This document shows, in pieces, positions 6,879-14,702 of a DNA stretch of 64,000 nucleotides; positions within the stretch are counted from its first letter, which is position 1; each line of letters begins with the position of its first letter. A program made the position numbers and the translations under genes. The notes under the pieces are model-generated. The model saw only the letters and a list, made by a program, of their open reading frames with translations. It had not been told where the DNA came from and did no database searches. This stretch comes from Croceivirga sp. (GTDB lineage: Bacteria; Bacteroidota; Bacteroidia; Flavobacteriales; Flavobacteriaceae): contig JANQKR010000027.1 of the NCBI GenBank assembly GCA_028281025.1, forward strand, positions 1 through 64,000, given 5' to 3'.

Positions 6879-9705
6879 TTGAATACAAATTATAGAATTC
6901 ATCTTCCTTTAAACTGTCTATAAACAAGATACTTTCCCCCGTACTCTTCATCTCCGGCCCCAAATTCTTGTTCACATTGGGAAACTTGTTGAAAGAGAAA
7001 ACAGGCTGTTTTATGGCATAGCCTTCCAAATGCGGGTTAAAATCAAAATCCTTGACCTTTTTTTCGCCCAACATTACTTTGGTGGCATAATTCACATAAG
7101 GTTCCCCATAGGCTTTGGCAATAAAAGGGACCGTTCTGGATGCCCGTGGATTGGCTTCAATGATATACACGGTATCGTCTTTGATTGCAAACTGAATATT
7201 GATCAAACCAACGGTGTTCAATGCCAATGCTATTTTTTTGGTATGGTCGCGTATCTGTTGGATAACAAATTCCCCTAAGTTAAATGGAGGCAGGGTGGCA
7301 TTGGAATCACCGGAGTGGATACCGCAGGGTTCTATATGTTCCATAATCCCAATAATATAAATATCCTCTCCATCACAAATCGCATCCGCCTCAGCCTCAA
7401 TGGCACCATCCAAATAGTGGTCCAACAGCAGTTTATTGTTTGGGATTTTGCGCAATAGATCCACAACGTGGGCCTCCAAATCGTCTTTATTGATTACAAT
7501 TTTCATGCCTTGCCCTCCCAAGACATACGAAGGACGTACCAGTAAAGGGAACCCTAACTCATCCGCAAGTGCCAAAGCCTCATCAGCAGTTTCCGCCGTA
7601 CCGAATCTGGGATAGGGAATGTCGTTTTCCTTTAGTAGTGTGGAAAAGCTTCCCCTATCCTCTGCCAAATCGAGCGACTTAAAGCTGGTTCCAATAATAT
7701 TGATTCCATACTTATCCAGCTTTTCGGCCAATTTGAGCGCCGTTTGTCCGCCCAATTGCACAATGACCCCCTCTGGCTTTTCATGAAGGATGATGTCATA
7801 GATATGCTCCCAAAAAACCGGTTCAAAGTAAAGTTTGTCCGCCGTATCAAAATCGGTGGACACGGTTTCCGGATTACAATTGATCATTATGGTCTCATAA
7901 CCACATTCCGCTGCCGCCAATACACCGTGCACACAACAGTAATCGAACTCAATACCCTGTCCGATCCGATTTGGTCCCGATCCCAAAACAACAATCTTTT
8001 TACGATCGGTAACCTCGCTATCATTTGCTACATAACGTTTGCCATCGGCAGTTTCGATTTCCTCCTCAAAGGTGGAGTAATAATATGGGGTCAACGCCTT
8101 AAATTCCGCTGCACAGGTATCCACCAATTTGTAGACCCTATTGATTTTGAGCTCCATCCGCTTTTTATGCACTTCACTTTCGTAGCAGTCCAGCATATGG
8201 GCAATTTGGCGATCGGCAAATCCTTTTTGTTTGGCTTCCAATAACAATTCCCTGGAAAGGGTAGCTATGGTATATTTTGAAATTTCCTGCTCTAAATAAT
8301 GGAGTTCTTCATATTGTTTCAAGAACCACATATCAATCTTGGTGATATCGTGTATCCGCTGTAAGGGCACGCCCAATTGTATGGCATCATAAATTACGAA
8401 GACCCGGTCCCAACTGGGGACGGTCAATTTTTGGATAATGGTCTCGTAATCCTTGTAGCCCTTGCCATCCGCACCAAGCCCATTTCTTTTGATTTCAAGG
8501 GATTGCGTGGCCTTGTGCAATGCTTCCTGGAAGGAACGCCCAATACCCATGACCTCACCAACGGATTTCATTTGTAGTCCCAGGGTCCTATCCGACCCTT
8601 CGAACTTATCAAAATTCCAACGGGGAATTTTTACAATGACATAATCCAATGTCGGTTCAAATAGGGCGGATGTGGATTTTGTAATCTGATTGCTCAATTC
8701 ATCCAAGGAATAGCCAATGGCCAACTTTGCGGCAATCTTGGCAATTGGATATCCCGTGGCTTTGGATGCCAGGGCGGAAGACCTGGAAACCCTAGGGTTG
8801 ATTTCAATGGCAATGATGTCCTCTTTTTCGTCCGGGCTTACCGCAAACTGCACATTGCAACCACCTGCAAAATCCCCAATGCTGCGCATCATATGAATGG
8901 CCATGTCCCGCATACGCTGAAAAGTCCTGTCCGACAATGTCATGGCGGGGGCCACAGTGATGGAATCACCGGTATGGATACCCATGGGATCCATATTTTC
9001 AATGGTACAGATAATGACAACATTATCGTTTTTATCCCGAAGCAGTTCCAACTCGTATTCCTTCCAGCCCATCAGGGCCTTATCAATCATTACCTCATGA
9101 ATGGGGGATACTTCCAGGGCATGGCTCAATTGATTGTCAAACTTTTTGGGATCGTACACAATGGATGCCCCTGCCCCGCCCAATGTAAACGAGGCCCGTA
9201 TAACCAAAGGAAAACCAAACTCCTGTGCGATTTCCTTACCTTTTAGAAATGAGGTCGCAGAAGCCTGGGGAGGCATTCCAATACCGATTTTCAACATCAA
9301 TTCGCGGAACTTTTCCCGATCTTCCGTGATGTTGATGGCATCTATGTCCACCCCTATGATTTCTACTCCAAAATCTTCCCAAATGCCTTTTTCATCTGCT
9401 TCAATACAAAGATTTAAAGCAGTTTGTCCGCCCATTGTAGGTAACACGGCATCAATCCGCGGGTGTTTTTTGAGAATCTCAATAATCGATTTTGTATTTA
9501 ACGGCTTTAAATAAACATGGTCGGCCATTGAAGGATCTGTCATTATGGTGGCCGGATTGCTATTGATCAAAATAGTTTCAATACCATCTTCCCGTAAGGA
9601 GCGTAATGCCTGCGAACCTGAATAATCAAATTCACATGCTTGACCAATGATAATGGGTCCTGAACCAATAATTAAAATTGATTTTAAGTCGTCTCTTTTA
9701 GGCAT
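6853..9705 (-). CDS. carB: Carbamoyl-phosphate synthase large chain, lacking the C-terminal MGS domain
   Basis: 950 residues. It makes carbamoyl phosphate from bicarbonate, glutamine-derived ammonia and two ATP, for arginine and pyrimidine synthesis. The duplicated halves are clear: the first begins ILIIGSGPIIIGQACEFDYSG, the second IVVLGSGPNRIGQGIEFDYCC. Each has an ATP-grasp domain with conserved motifs such as EINPRVSRSSALASKATG and EANPRASRTVPF. Classic CarB is about 1,070 residues with a C-terminal methylglyoxal-synthase-like allosteric domain. Here the protein stops shortly after the second ATP-grasp module, so UMP/ornithine control through that domain is absent. The small subunit carA is not in the window. 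An rpmH terminator separates it from rpmH upstream. Confidence 0.95.
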   Translation of the reverse strand: MPKRDDLKSILIIGSGPIIIGQACEFDYSGSQALRSLREDGIETILINSNPATIMTDPSMADHVYLKPLNTKSIIEILKKHPRIDAVLPTMGGQTALNLCIEADEKGIWEDFGVEIIGVDIDAINITEDREKFRELMLKIGIGMPPQASATSFLKGKEIAQEFGFPLVIRASFTLGGAGASIVYDPKKFDNQLSHALEVSPIHEVMIDKALMGWKEYELELLRDKNDNVVIICTIENMDPMGIHTGDSITVAPAMTLSDRTFQRMRDMAIHMMRSIGDFAGGCNVQFAVSPDEKEDIIAIEINPRVSRSSALASKATGYPIAKIAAKLAIGYSLDELSNQITKSTSALFEPTLDYVIVKIPRWNFDKFEGSDRTLGLQMKSVGEVMGIGRSFQEALHKATQSLEIKRNGLGADGKGYKDYETIIQKLTVPSWDRVFVIYDAIQLGVPLQRIHDITKIDMWFLKQYEELHYLEQEISKYTIATLSRELLLEAKQKGFADRQIAHMLDCYESEVHKKRMELKINRVYKLVDTCAAEFKALTPYYYSTFEEEIETADGKRYVANDSEVTDRKKIVVLGSGPNRIGQGIEFDYCCVHGVLAAAECGYETIMINCNPETVSTDFDTADKLYFEPVFWEHIYDIILHEKPEGVIVQLGGQTALKLAEKLDKYGINIIGTSFKSLDLAEDRGSFSTLLKENDIPYPRFGTAETADEALALADELGFPLLVRPSYVLGGQGMKIVINKDDLEAHVVDLLRKIPNNKLLLDHYLDGAIEAEADAICDGEDIYIIGIMEHIEPCGIHSGDSNATLPPFNLGEFVIQQIRDHTKKIALALNTVGLINIQFAIKDDTVYIIEANPRASRTVPFIAKAYGEPYVNYATKVMLGEKKVKDFDFNPHLEGYAIKQPVFSFNKFPNVNKNLGPEMKSTGESILFIDSLKEDEFYNLYSRRKMYLSK

Positions 9706-9751
9706 TCTTCTTGTTACTTTTACTTCAATCGTTAAAAATAGGTCAAAAAAA

Positions 9752-9777
9752 AGGTGCTGATTTTAAATACAGCACCT
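9752..9777 (-). terminator. Rho-independent terminator after rpmH
   Basis: AGGTGCTG (9752-9759) and CAGCACCT (9770-9777) form a perfect 8-base stem. On the minus strand it is followed by eight T residues (9751-9744). It lies between rpmH and carB and should end rpmH transcription. Confidence 0.85.
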
Positions 9778-9805
9778 ATTAATTAACGAGTTATCGACAG
9801 TCCAT

Positions 9806-9964
9806 CTATTTTTTGTGTCTTGGTTCAGATGAAACTGTTAATTTTTTTCTTCCCTTGGCCCTTCTTCTCGCAAGAACCTTCCTGCCATTGGCAGTAGCCA
9901 TGCGCTCTCTAAAACCATGTTTGTTTCTTCTTTTCCTTTTGGATGGCTGAAATGTTCTTTTCAT
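9806..9964 (-). CDS. rpmH: 50S ribosomal protein L34
   Basis: 52 residues, very basic, beginning [20 protein letters not shown] and ending EPRHKK. This is an unmistakable match to L34, a small protein of the large ribosomal subunit that binds 23S rRNA. The frame is open further upstream, but MKRTFQPS at 9964 is the conserved start and lies about 48 bases after the promoter element. It is monocistronic: it has its own promoter and a strong terminator before carB. No rnpA or dnaA follows, unlike the order in many other bacteria. Confidence 0.97.
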   Translation of the reverse strand: MKRTFQPSKRKRRNKHGFRERMATANGRKVLARRRAKGRKKLTVSSEPRHKK

Positions 9965-10011
9965 AGTTAAAGGTATTTGTAAAGACCATAAGGCCCTGAA
10001 AATTCTGGGCG

Positions 10012-10041
10012 CAAATATACAAAGAGTTTTTACTTTGGCAA
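10012..10041 (-). promoter_or_regulatory. Promoter of rpmH
   Basis: Read on the minus strand: TTG (10041-10039), exactly 19 bases, then TATATTTG (10019-10012). This is a near-ideal Bacteroidota housekeeping promoter, placed 48 bases before the L34 start codon. Confidence 0.75.
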
Positions 10042-10073
10042 GCGTATAAAAAAAATGTTTCAACTCTTTTTGT

Positions 10074-10081
10074 TACTTTTG
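10074..10081 (+). promoter_or_regulatory. -7 element TACTTTTG upstream of the TPR-like protein gene
   Basis: TACTTTTG fits the TAnnTTTG consensus and lies 48 bases before the chosen ATG at 10130, which supports that start over the upstream in-frame ATG at 10055. The -33 element is weak. Confidence 0.45.
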
Positions 10082-10129
10082 CCTACTTCAAGAATCTTTC
10101 ATTCAAATCCACAAAATTCGAACCTAAAA

Positions 10130-10672
10130 ATGTTCCATAAGAATATAAAATTGGTGATTGCCGTATTGATCAACGCGTATGCCGTGTATCAATTTGTTGA
10201 AGGGTATATAGGTAATGGAATATTCCTGATACTGCTCTCCTTGATCTTTATTTTTTTGTATTTCAGGAATGAAATCATTCTTTTGGCGTTCCTACGAATG
10301 CGAAAACAGGATATGGAAGGCACCGAAAAATGGTTGTCAAGAATTAAGAACCCGGAAGCGGCCCTGGTAAAGAAACAACAGGGTTACTATAATTATCTGC
10401 ACGGTATTATTTACTCCCAAAAAAACCTGACCCAAGCTGAAAAATACTTTAGAAAGGCTTTGCGATTGGGGTTGAACATGGGCTATGATGAGGCCATGGC
10501 CAAAATGAGCTTGGCGGGCATTGCCATGCAAAAGGGAAGAAAACGGGAAGCCACCACTTTGCTACAGGAAGCGAAGAAATTGGATAAAAACGGCATGTTA
10601 ACGGATCAGCTGAAAATGATGCAGCAGCAATTGAAAAAGGGTCCGCAACAGGTACGGACGCGATATCGTTAA
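10130..10672 (+). CDS. Membrane protein with TPR-like C-terminal repeats
   Basis: 180 residues from the preferred start MFHKNIK. Two close membrane segments at the N-terminus (about 6-24 and 28-46) are followed by a cytoplasmic helical region. It contains NYLHGIIYSQKNLTQAEKYFRKALRL-type and MSLAGIAMQKGRKREATTLLQEAKK-type helices, which resemble two tetratricopeptide repeats. Such proteins are usually scaffolds. No partner is evident: the neighbours are rpmH (divergent) and a lytic transglycosylase (convergent, 3 bases away). An earlier in-frame ATG at 10055 would precede the promoter element and is disfavoured. Confidence 0.65.
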   Translation: MFHKNIKLVIAVLINAYAVYQFVEGYIGNGIFLILLSLIFIFLYFRNEIILLAFLRMRKQDMEGTEKWLSRIKNPEAALVKKQQGYYNYLHGIIYSQKNLTQAEKYFRKALRLGLNMGYDEAMAKMSLAGIAMQKGRKREATTLLQEAKKLDKNGMLTDQLKMMQQQLKKGPQQVRTRYR

Positions 10673-10675
10673 TCC

Positions 10676-11626
10676 TTATTTTGCAACGCTGTAATAGCCC
10701 TTGTTAGGAATTTCGATCACATATTTCTTACGGGAGGCATTGTTTAAATGGGGTTCCCTGAGCCATGGATTGTGGCGTTTTAGAATCTTGTAGTTGATTT
10801 CATAGAGTTTGGCAAAATCCGCCCAACTTTTTACTACGGTATCCACCTCAACGGTGAAGGTAGGGACCATTTCATAAAGGTCTTTCTTTTCCAGTTCAAA
10901 TCCATACTTTTTAGGATGGGACAGTATTTCCTTGATGGCCAAAATCCGAAATACGTAGCGTCCCGTTTCCTGGCCAAGGAGCAAATCATAATAATCATCC
11001 ACTTTTTGGATTCCCATATATTTTTGAATTCCGGCCGGACCTGCATTGTAAGCCGCCGCCGTTAAGGTCCATGTTCCAAACCTTTCCTTCCATTTATTGA
11101 GGTATTCACAAGCCGCCTGCGTGGATTTTCTTACATGATATCTTTCATCTACATTGGCATTGACCTCCAAACCATATTCCCTTCCGGTTGCTTTCATAAA
11201 ATGCCATAGCCCGGAGGCCCCCACGGGAGATGGCACATCCAGCAATCCACTTTCCGCAACGGCCAAATACTTAAAATCATCCGGTATGCCATTTTTGGCA
11301 AGGATGGGCTCAATAATGGGGAAATACTTATTGGCCCGTTTCATTAAAAGAACCGCATTGGATTGCCAGTAGGTATTGACCAAAAATTCACGATCTACCC
11401 GTTCCATAATTTCAGGATCTTCCAAGGGGACAGGTTCTCCGGCAAAATTAAGATCGGACGGAATGGTAATCGCCGTTATTTGGTAACTATCGGCCACATT
11501 TTTATCGATACTTACCTCTTTTTCCATTGTTTTGGGTTCTTCGGTCTGAAGTTGGACCGCATAAATCAAACTTGCCAAAACGAACAAAAACCCAATTCCC
11601 GCCAAAATGTTTTTAAGATGTTTCAT
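10676..11626 (-). CDS. Membrane-bound lytic murein transglycosylase (MltD/SLT family)
   Basis: 316 residues from the chosen start MKHLKN. An N-terminal hydrophobic anchor (about 7-24) leads to a periplasmic SLT domain with the catalytic Glu125 in the AVAESGLLD motif, then SPVGASGLWHFM and the AAYNAGPAGI block. The enzyme would cut glycan strands of peptidoglycan to 1,6-anhydromuropeptides. LysM repeats, common in MltD, are missing. An alternative ATG at 11674 overlaps the upstream hydrolase stop (ATGA) and would add 16 residues, so translational coupling is possible. Confidence 0.88.
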   Translation of the reverse strand: MKHLKNILAGIGFLFVLASLIYAVQLQTEEPKTMEKEVSIDKNVADSYQITAITIPSDLNFAGEPVPLEDPEIMERVDREFLVNTYWQSNAVLLMKRANKYFPIIEPILAKNGIPDDFKYLAVAESGLLDVPSPVGASGLWHFMKATGREYGLEVNANVDERYHVRKSTQAACEYLNKWKERFGTWTLTAAAYNAGPAGIQKYMGIQKVDDYYDLLLGQETGRYVFRILAIKEILSHPKKYGFELEKKDLYEMVPTFTVEVDTVVKSWADFAKLYEINYKILKRHNPWLREPHLNNASRKKYVIEIPNKGYYSVAK

Positions 11627-11670
11627 CAATCCCCGAATTTTAAAGCAAGATACCATTAAAATCATTCCCA

Positions 11671-12336
11671 TCATTCCAAAATAAGCCGGGGAAGGTTTTC
11701 ATTGAACCATTTTGCCCGATGCAAAATCATGGTGTGCGTACCATTTTTTACGGTGATGCAATTTTTTATGTGCGCAATGGGGAAAACGGCATCTTTTTCT
11801 CCATGAATGTGTACCAGATTTTTGGGGAACTGTGTTTGTTCCCAGTTTACAATGGCATCTATGGACCAATCTATATAGTCTTTATCCCTTACGCCCAAGT
11901 ATTGCTCATAAAGCTCAAGTCTTTTGGTCACCGTTTCACCAAAGGCATATTTGGCCAGAAGTTCCACATTATTGACCAATCCCGTTGGCAATAGCTTATG
12001 GATCTTGGTGTATTTTGCGAAGAGCATCCGTTTGGGAAGTTCATGCTTTGTTTTGACACAGGAAACAGCAATCACTTTTTTGGTTTCCATGTGCCTGGCC
12101 ATTTCCTGGACCAACATGCCTCCAAAGGAAACCCCAAGCAAAACGGGTTTTGGGTGTTTGATCTTTTTGCACATTTCCCGCGCATATTCCGAGAGGGAAA
12201 TTCCCTTTTTTGGTGGAAACCAATCCAATCTATGCAATTCAAAAAGAAAACCATCCAATTTTAGGCCATCAAAAATGGCCGGACTGGCAGCCATACCGGG
12301 CATTAGGTAAATATGTGTTTTTGAGGTATCCAACAA
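11671..12336 (-). CDS. Alpha/beta hydrolase
   Basis: 221 residues with the alpha/beta-hydrolase fold. An early YLMPGMAAS loop could form the oxyanion hole. The nucleophile elbow is GVSFGG (Ser70), the acid GEKDAVFP (Asp182) and the histidine GTHTMI (His201). There is no signal peptide, so it should be cytoplasmic. It lies directly upstream of the lytic transglycosylase with an ATGA-type overlap if the longer start of that gene is used. The substrate cannot be inferred; small esters or thioesters are typical. Confidence 0.8.
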   Translation of the reverse strand: MLDTSKTHIYLMPGMAASPAIFDGLKLDGFLFELHRLDWFPPKKGISLSEYAREMCKKIKHPKPVLLGVSFGGMLVQEMARHMETKKVIAVSCVKTKHELPKRMLFAKYTKIHKLLPTGLVNNVELLAKYAFGETVTKRLELYEQYLGVRDKDYIDWSIDAIVNWEQTQFPKNLVHIHGEKDAVFPIAHIKNCITVKNGTHTMILHRAKWFNENLPRLILE

Positions 12337-12379
12337 TTGTAGGGCTCTGATTTTGCTAGGAAATTAGGGATTTTTTAAC

Positions 12380-12387
12380 TATCTTTG
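12380..12387 (+). promoter_or_regulatory. -7 element TATCTTTG upstream of the GNAT-like gene
   Basis: TATCTTTG matches TAnnTTTG; a TTTG lies 24 bases before it (12352-12355). It implies an untranslated leader of about 110 bases. Within it are small inverted repeats, GACAG-AAA-CTGTC (12422-12434) and TTATGGT/ACCATAA (12469-12498). No known riboswitch is recognised. Confidence 0.5.
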
Positions 12388-12502
12388 CCTCCCGTTTATG
12401 TATAACCACACACATTTCATAGACAGAAACTGTCACCAAACCTAATAGCGTAACGTTTAGCTATGGCTTTATGGTATGGTGGCCTCATTAAACCATAACT
12501 AT

Positions 12503-12796
12503 ATGAGAGAAATGGAAATCAAAGACAACAGTTTCCTTCGTCAGTTCGAGACTAAAATCAATGGTCATTTGGCAAAGATTGAGTATTCTTCGCAAGAGCG
12601 GAAAGTCTTTTTGACCAAGTTGGTCATCCCTGAGGAAATTAACCAGGAAGGATTTAAAGAAGACTTCATTAAAGAAGTTTTACACCACCTACAAGAGCAA
12701 AATGTTCGGGTAGTGCCTACAAGCCCACATATTGCTGGTTTTCTAAGAAAAAATAGGCAGTATAAAGAAATGCTTCCCGTAGGAATCCGTATCTAA
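12503..12796 (+). CDS. YjdJ-type GNAT-like N-acetyltransferase (COG2388 family)
   Basis: 97 residues from MREMEIKDN. The sequence matches the very short, single-domain acetyltransferase-like family (PF14542): HLAKIEYSSQERKVFLTKLVIP, then FIKEVLHHLQEQNVRVVPTSPHIAGFLRKN and the PVGIRI end. Members carry only the core of the GNAT fold, and their substrates are mostly unknown. An ATG three codons later (12512) is equally plausible as start. The gene is monocistronic, with a promoter about 115 bases upstream and a strong terminator after it. Confidence 0.8.
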   Translation: MREMEIKDNSFLRQFETKINGHLAKIEYSSQERKVFLTKLVIPEEINQEGFKEDFIKEVLHHLQEQNVRVVPTSPHIAGFLRKNRQYKEMLPVGIRI

Positions 12797-12821
12797 CCTA
12801 AACGTATTTTACAAGAATATA

Positions 12822-12847
12822 CCCTGCCCATTTCGGCAGGGTTTTTT
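12822..12847 (+). terminator. Rho-independent terminator
   Basis: CCCTGCC (12822-12828), loop CATTTC and GGCAGGG (12835-12841) form a perfect 7-base G+C-rich stem followed by six T residues. It ends the acetyltransferase transcript. The T-run overlaps the stop codon of the convergent mtaB. Confidence 0.9.
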
Positions 12848-14174
12848 ATGCCAAGACATGTTCTGAAAGGAAGTTGAACCGGACCAATCCATCTTCGGCG
12901 ATTTCGGTAAGTTGCACTTGGTGCAATGTATTGACCAGTTCCGGGTTCCATGGCGCCTTTACTTTTACATAGTTTTCCGTAAATCCATGGATGTACCCTT
13001 CCTTGTTTTCCCCTTCGAACAAAACGGTCCGTACACTTCCCAATTGGTCTTCGTAAAAGGCCCTTCTCTTTTTAACCGATAGCCCCCGTAACATCTTGCT
13101 GCGTTTGGATCTGATATGTTTGGGAACCGCACCTTCCATTTCGGCAGCCAAGGTATTGTCCCGTTCCGAATAGGTAAACACATGCAAATAGGAAATATCC
13201 AGTTCGTTCAAAAAATGATAGGTTTCCAAAAAGTCCTCATCCGTTTCACCGGGAAATCCGACAATGACATCCACCCCAATACAGGCATGGGGCATTGTTT
13301 GTTTGATGCGATTTACCCGATCCACATATAAATTCGATAAATATCGACGGCGCATCAATTTCAAAATCTTATCGCTTCCACTCTGTAATGGAATATGAAA
13401 ATGTGGAACAAAACTATTGCTCTGGGCCACAAAATCAATGGTAGTATTCTTCAACAGATTGGGTTCGATGGATGAAATGCGTAACCTATGGATCCCTTCT
13501 ACCCTATCCAAGGCCTGGACCAGTTCAAAAAAAGTATGCTCGTGTTTTTTATTGCCGAATTCCCCCTTTCCATAATCCCCGATATTTACTCCCGTGAGTA
13601 CAATCTCCTTAATACCCTGGGAAGCAATTTCACTGGCATTTTGCAATACATTTGCCAAAGAATCGCTTCGGGAAATCCCACGCGCCAAGGGAATGGTGCA
13701 ATAGGTGCATTTATAGTCACACCCATCCTGCACTTTTAAAAATGCCCTTGTACGATCTCCTATTGCATAGCTGCCGACATAGAAGTCGGCCTCTTCAATT
13801 TCGCAGGAATGCACCTCCCCTTTATCGTTTTTGGATAAATCGTTCAGGTAATCCGTTAATTTAAATTTTTCGGTTGCCCCTAAAACCAAATCAACCCCAT
13901 CAACCGCGGCCAACTCCTCGGGTTTTAGCTGTGCATAACAGCCCACAGCGGCCACAAAAGCCTCTGGATTCCCTTTCTGGGCCTGTTTTACAATGGTTTT
14001 AAAACGTTTGTCCGCATTCTCGGTGACCGAACAGGTATTGATGACATAGATGTCCGCTTTTTCGGCAAAGTCCACACGGTCAAAACCTTCATTTTGAAAA
14101 TTTCGGGCTATGGTCGAGGTTTCTGAGAAATTCAGTTTGCACCCCAGCGTATAAAAGGCCACTTTTTTGTTCAT
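12846..14174 (-). CDS. mtaB: tRNA t6A37 methylthiotransferase MtaB
   Basis: 442 residues from MNKKVAFYTLGCKLN. This radical-SAM enzyme converts N6-threonylcarbamoyladenosine-37 of tRNA to its 2-methylthio form. The N-terminal UPF0004 domain holds the three cluster cysteines Cys12, Cys48 and Cys79. The radical-SAM CxxxCxxC motif is GCDYKCTYC (Cys152, 156, 159). A C-terminal TRAM-like region ends the protein. The GCKLN and NTCSVT signatures favour MtaB over MiaB or RimO. An upstream in-frame ATG at 14198 is less conserved. It is convergent with the GNAT-like gene. Confidence 0.92.
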   Translation of the reverse strand: MNKKVAFYTLGCKLNFSETSTIARNFQNEGFDRVDFAEKADIYVINTCSVTENADKRFKTIVKQAQKGNPEAFVAAVGCYAQLKPEELAAVDGVDLVLGATEKFKLTDYLNDLSKNDKGEVHSCEIEEADFYVGSYAIGDRTRAFLKVQDGCDYKCTYCTIPLARGISRSDSLANVLQNASEIASQGIKEIVLTGVNIGDYGKGEFGNKKHEHTFFELVQALDRVEGIHRLRISSIEPNLLKNTTIDFVAQSNSFVPHFHIPLQSGSDKILKLMRRRYLSNLYVDRVNRIKQTMPHACIGVDVIVGFPGETDEDFLETYHFLNELDISYLHVFTYSERDNTLAAEMEGAVPKHIRSKRSKMLRGLSVKKRRAFYEDQLGSVRTVLFEGENKEGYIHGFTENYVKVKAPWNPELVNTLHQVQLTEIAEDGLVRFNFLSEHVLA

Positions 14175-14223
14175 AACCAACTGAAAATCGGCCTGCAAAG
14201 ATAGTTATAAGAGGTTAGAATCT

Positions 14224-14303
14224 AGAATTCAGATTTTAGAATTCAGATTTTAGAATTCAGATTTTAGAATTCAGATTTTAGAGTTCAGATTTTGGATTTT
14301 AGA
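14224..14303. repeat. Tandem 14-base repeat array
   Basis: About five and a half copies of AGATTTTAGAATTC run without spacers (14231-14244, 14245-14258, 14259-14272, 14273-14286 with one change, then a decaying copy). Each copy holds an EcoRI-type GAATTC, except the changed ones. The array lies in the gap between mtaB and the DUF4198 gene. It has no spacers, so it is not CRISPR. Confidence 0.9.
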
Positions 14304-14676
14304 AATGATCATCCAATAGGAAAATACCAGCATGGAATTGTTCAGCTAACTTCGTAATAGGTCAATGCTCTTTACCAGTATTGAGCTCGCTTAAATGTTT
14401 TAGCGGTAGCATATCACTGCCAATAAAATATGAAGTTGAAAAAACTATGATGGAGTCAAACCTGATACCAAAGAAGAGAATAGTAAGGGCAACTTTCCTA
14501 AACTCTTGGTCCATCCGTGAGGATATTAAATTTGTAGGACTACTAAAGAATTTAAATTCGACTACCTCCGAATCCAGTCGAAATTTTTAAAGTTGTAGGC
14601 TAAAGCCTGTGGTGTTTTGTACCCCTCGAAACAAATTTTATGTTTTAACGCATTTATGTTTCGTAGGTTTAGCTTG
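14304..14676. other. Intergenic stretch, possible decayed coding remnant at 14440-14590
   Basis: No intact gene is seen. A short plus-strand frame ending at 14590 contains LIPKKRIVRATFLNSWSIRE followed by DIKFVGLLKNL. This loosely resembles the C-terminal end of PLP-dependent group II decarboxylases (compare YLRTTLMSPFTTKDHLRQLV in the gene at 57144). It could be the tail of a lost gene. The evidence is a short motif only. Confidence 0.25.
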
Positions 14677-14684
14677 TATATTTG
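14677..14684 (+). promoter_or_regulatory. -7 element TATATTTG of the DUF4198-HupE operon
   Basis: TATATTTG matches the consensus exactly and lies 19 bases before the ATG at 14703. Because it overlaps an earlier in-frame ATG (14682), it favours 14703 as the start. The -33 region is poor. Confidence 0.55.
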
Positions 14685-14702
14685 GGGTCAAAATTTCGAC
14701 CC

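Noticed and set aside
7744-8244. A 166-codon plus-strand open frame opposite carB
   Set aside because: It lies wholly within the well-conserved carB coding sequence and has no recognisable protein features.
9965-10063. N-terminal extension of L34 upstream of MKRTFQPS
   Set aside because: The extension would overlap the rpmH promoter and is not part of the conserved protein.
14224-14303. Could be a CRISPR array
   Set aside because: The 14-base units run head to tail without spacers and no cas genes are present.
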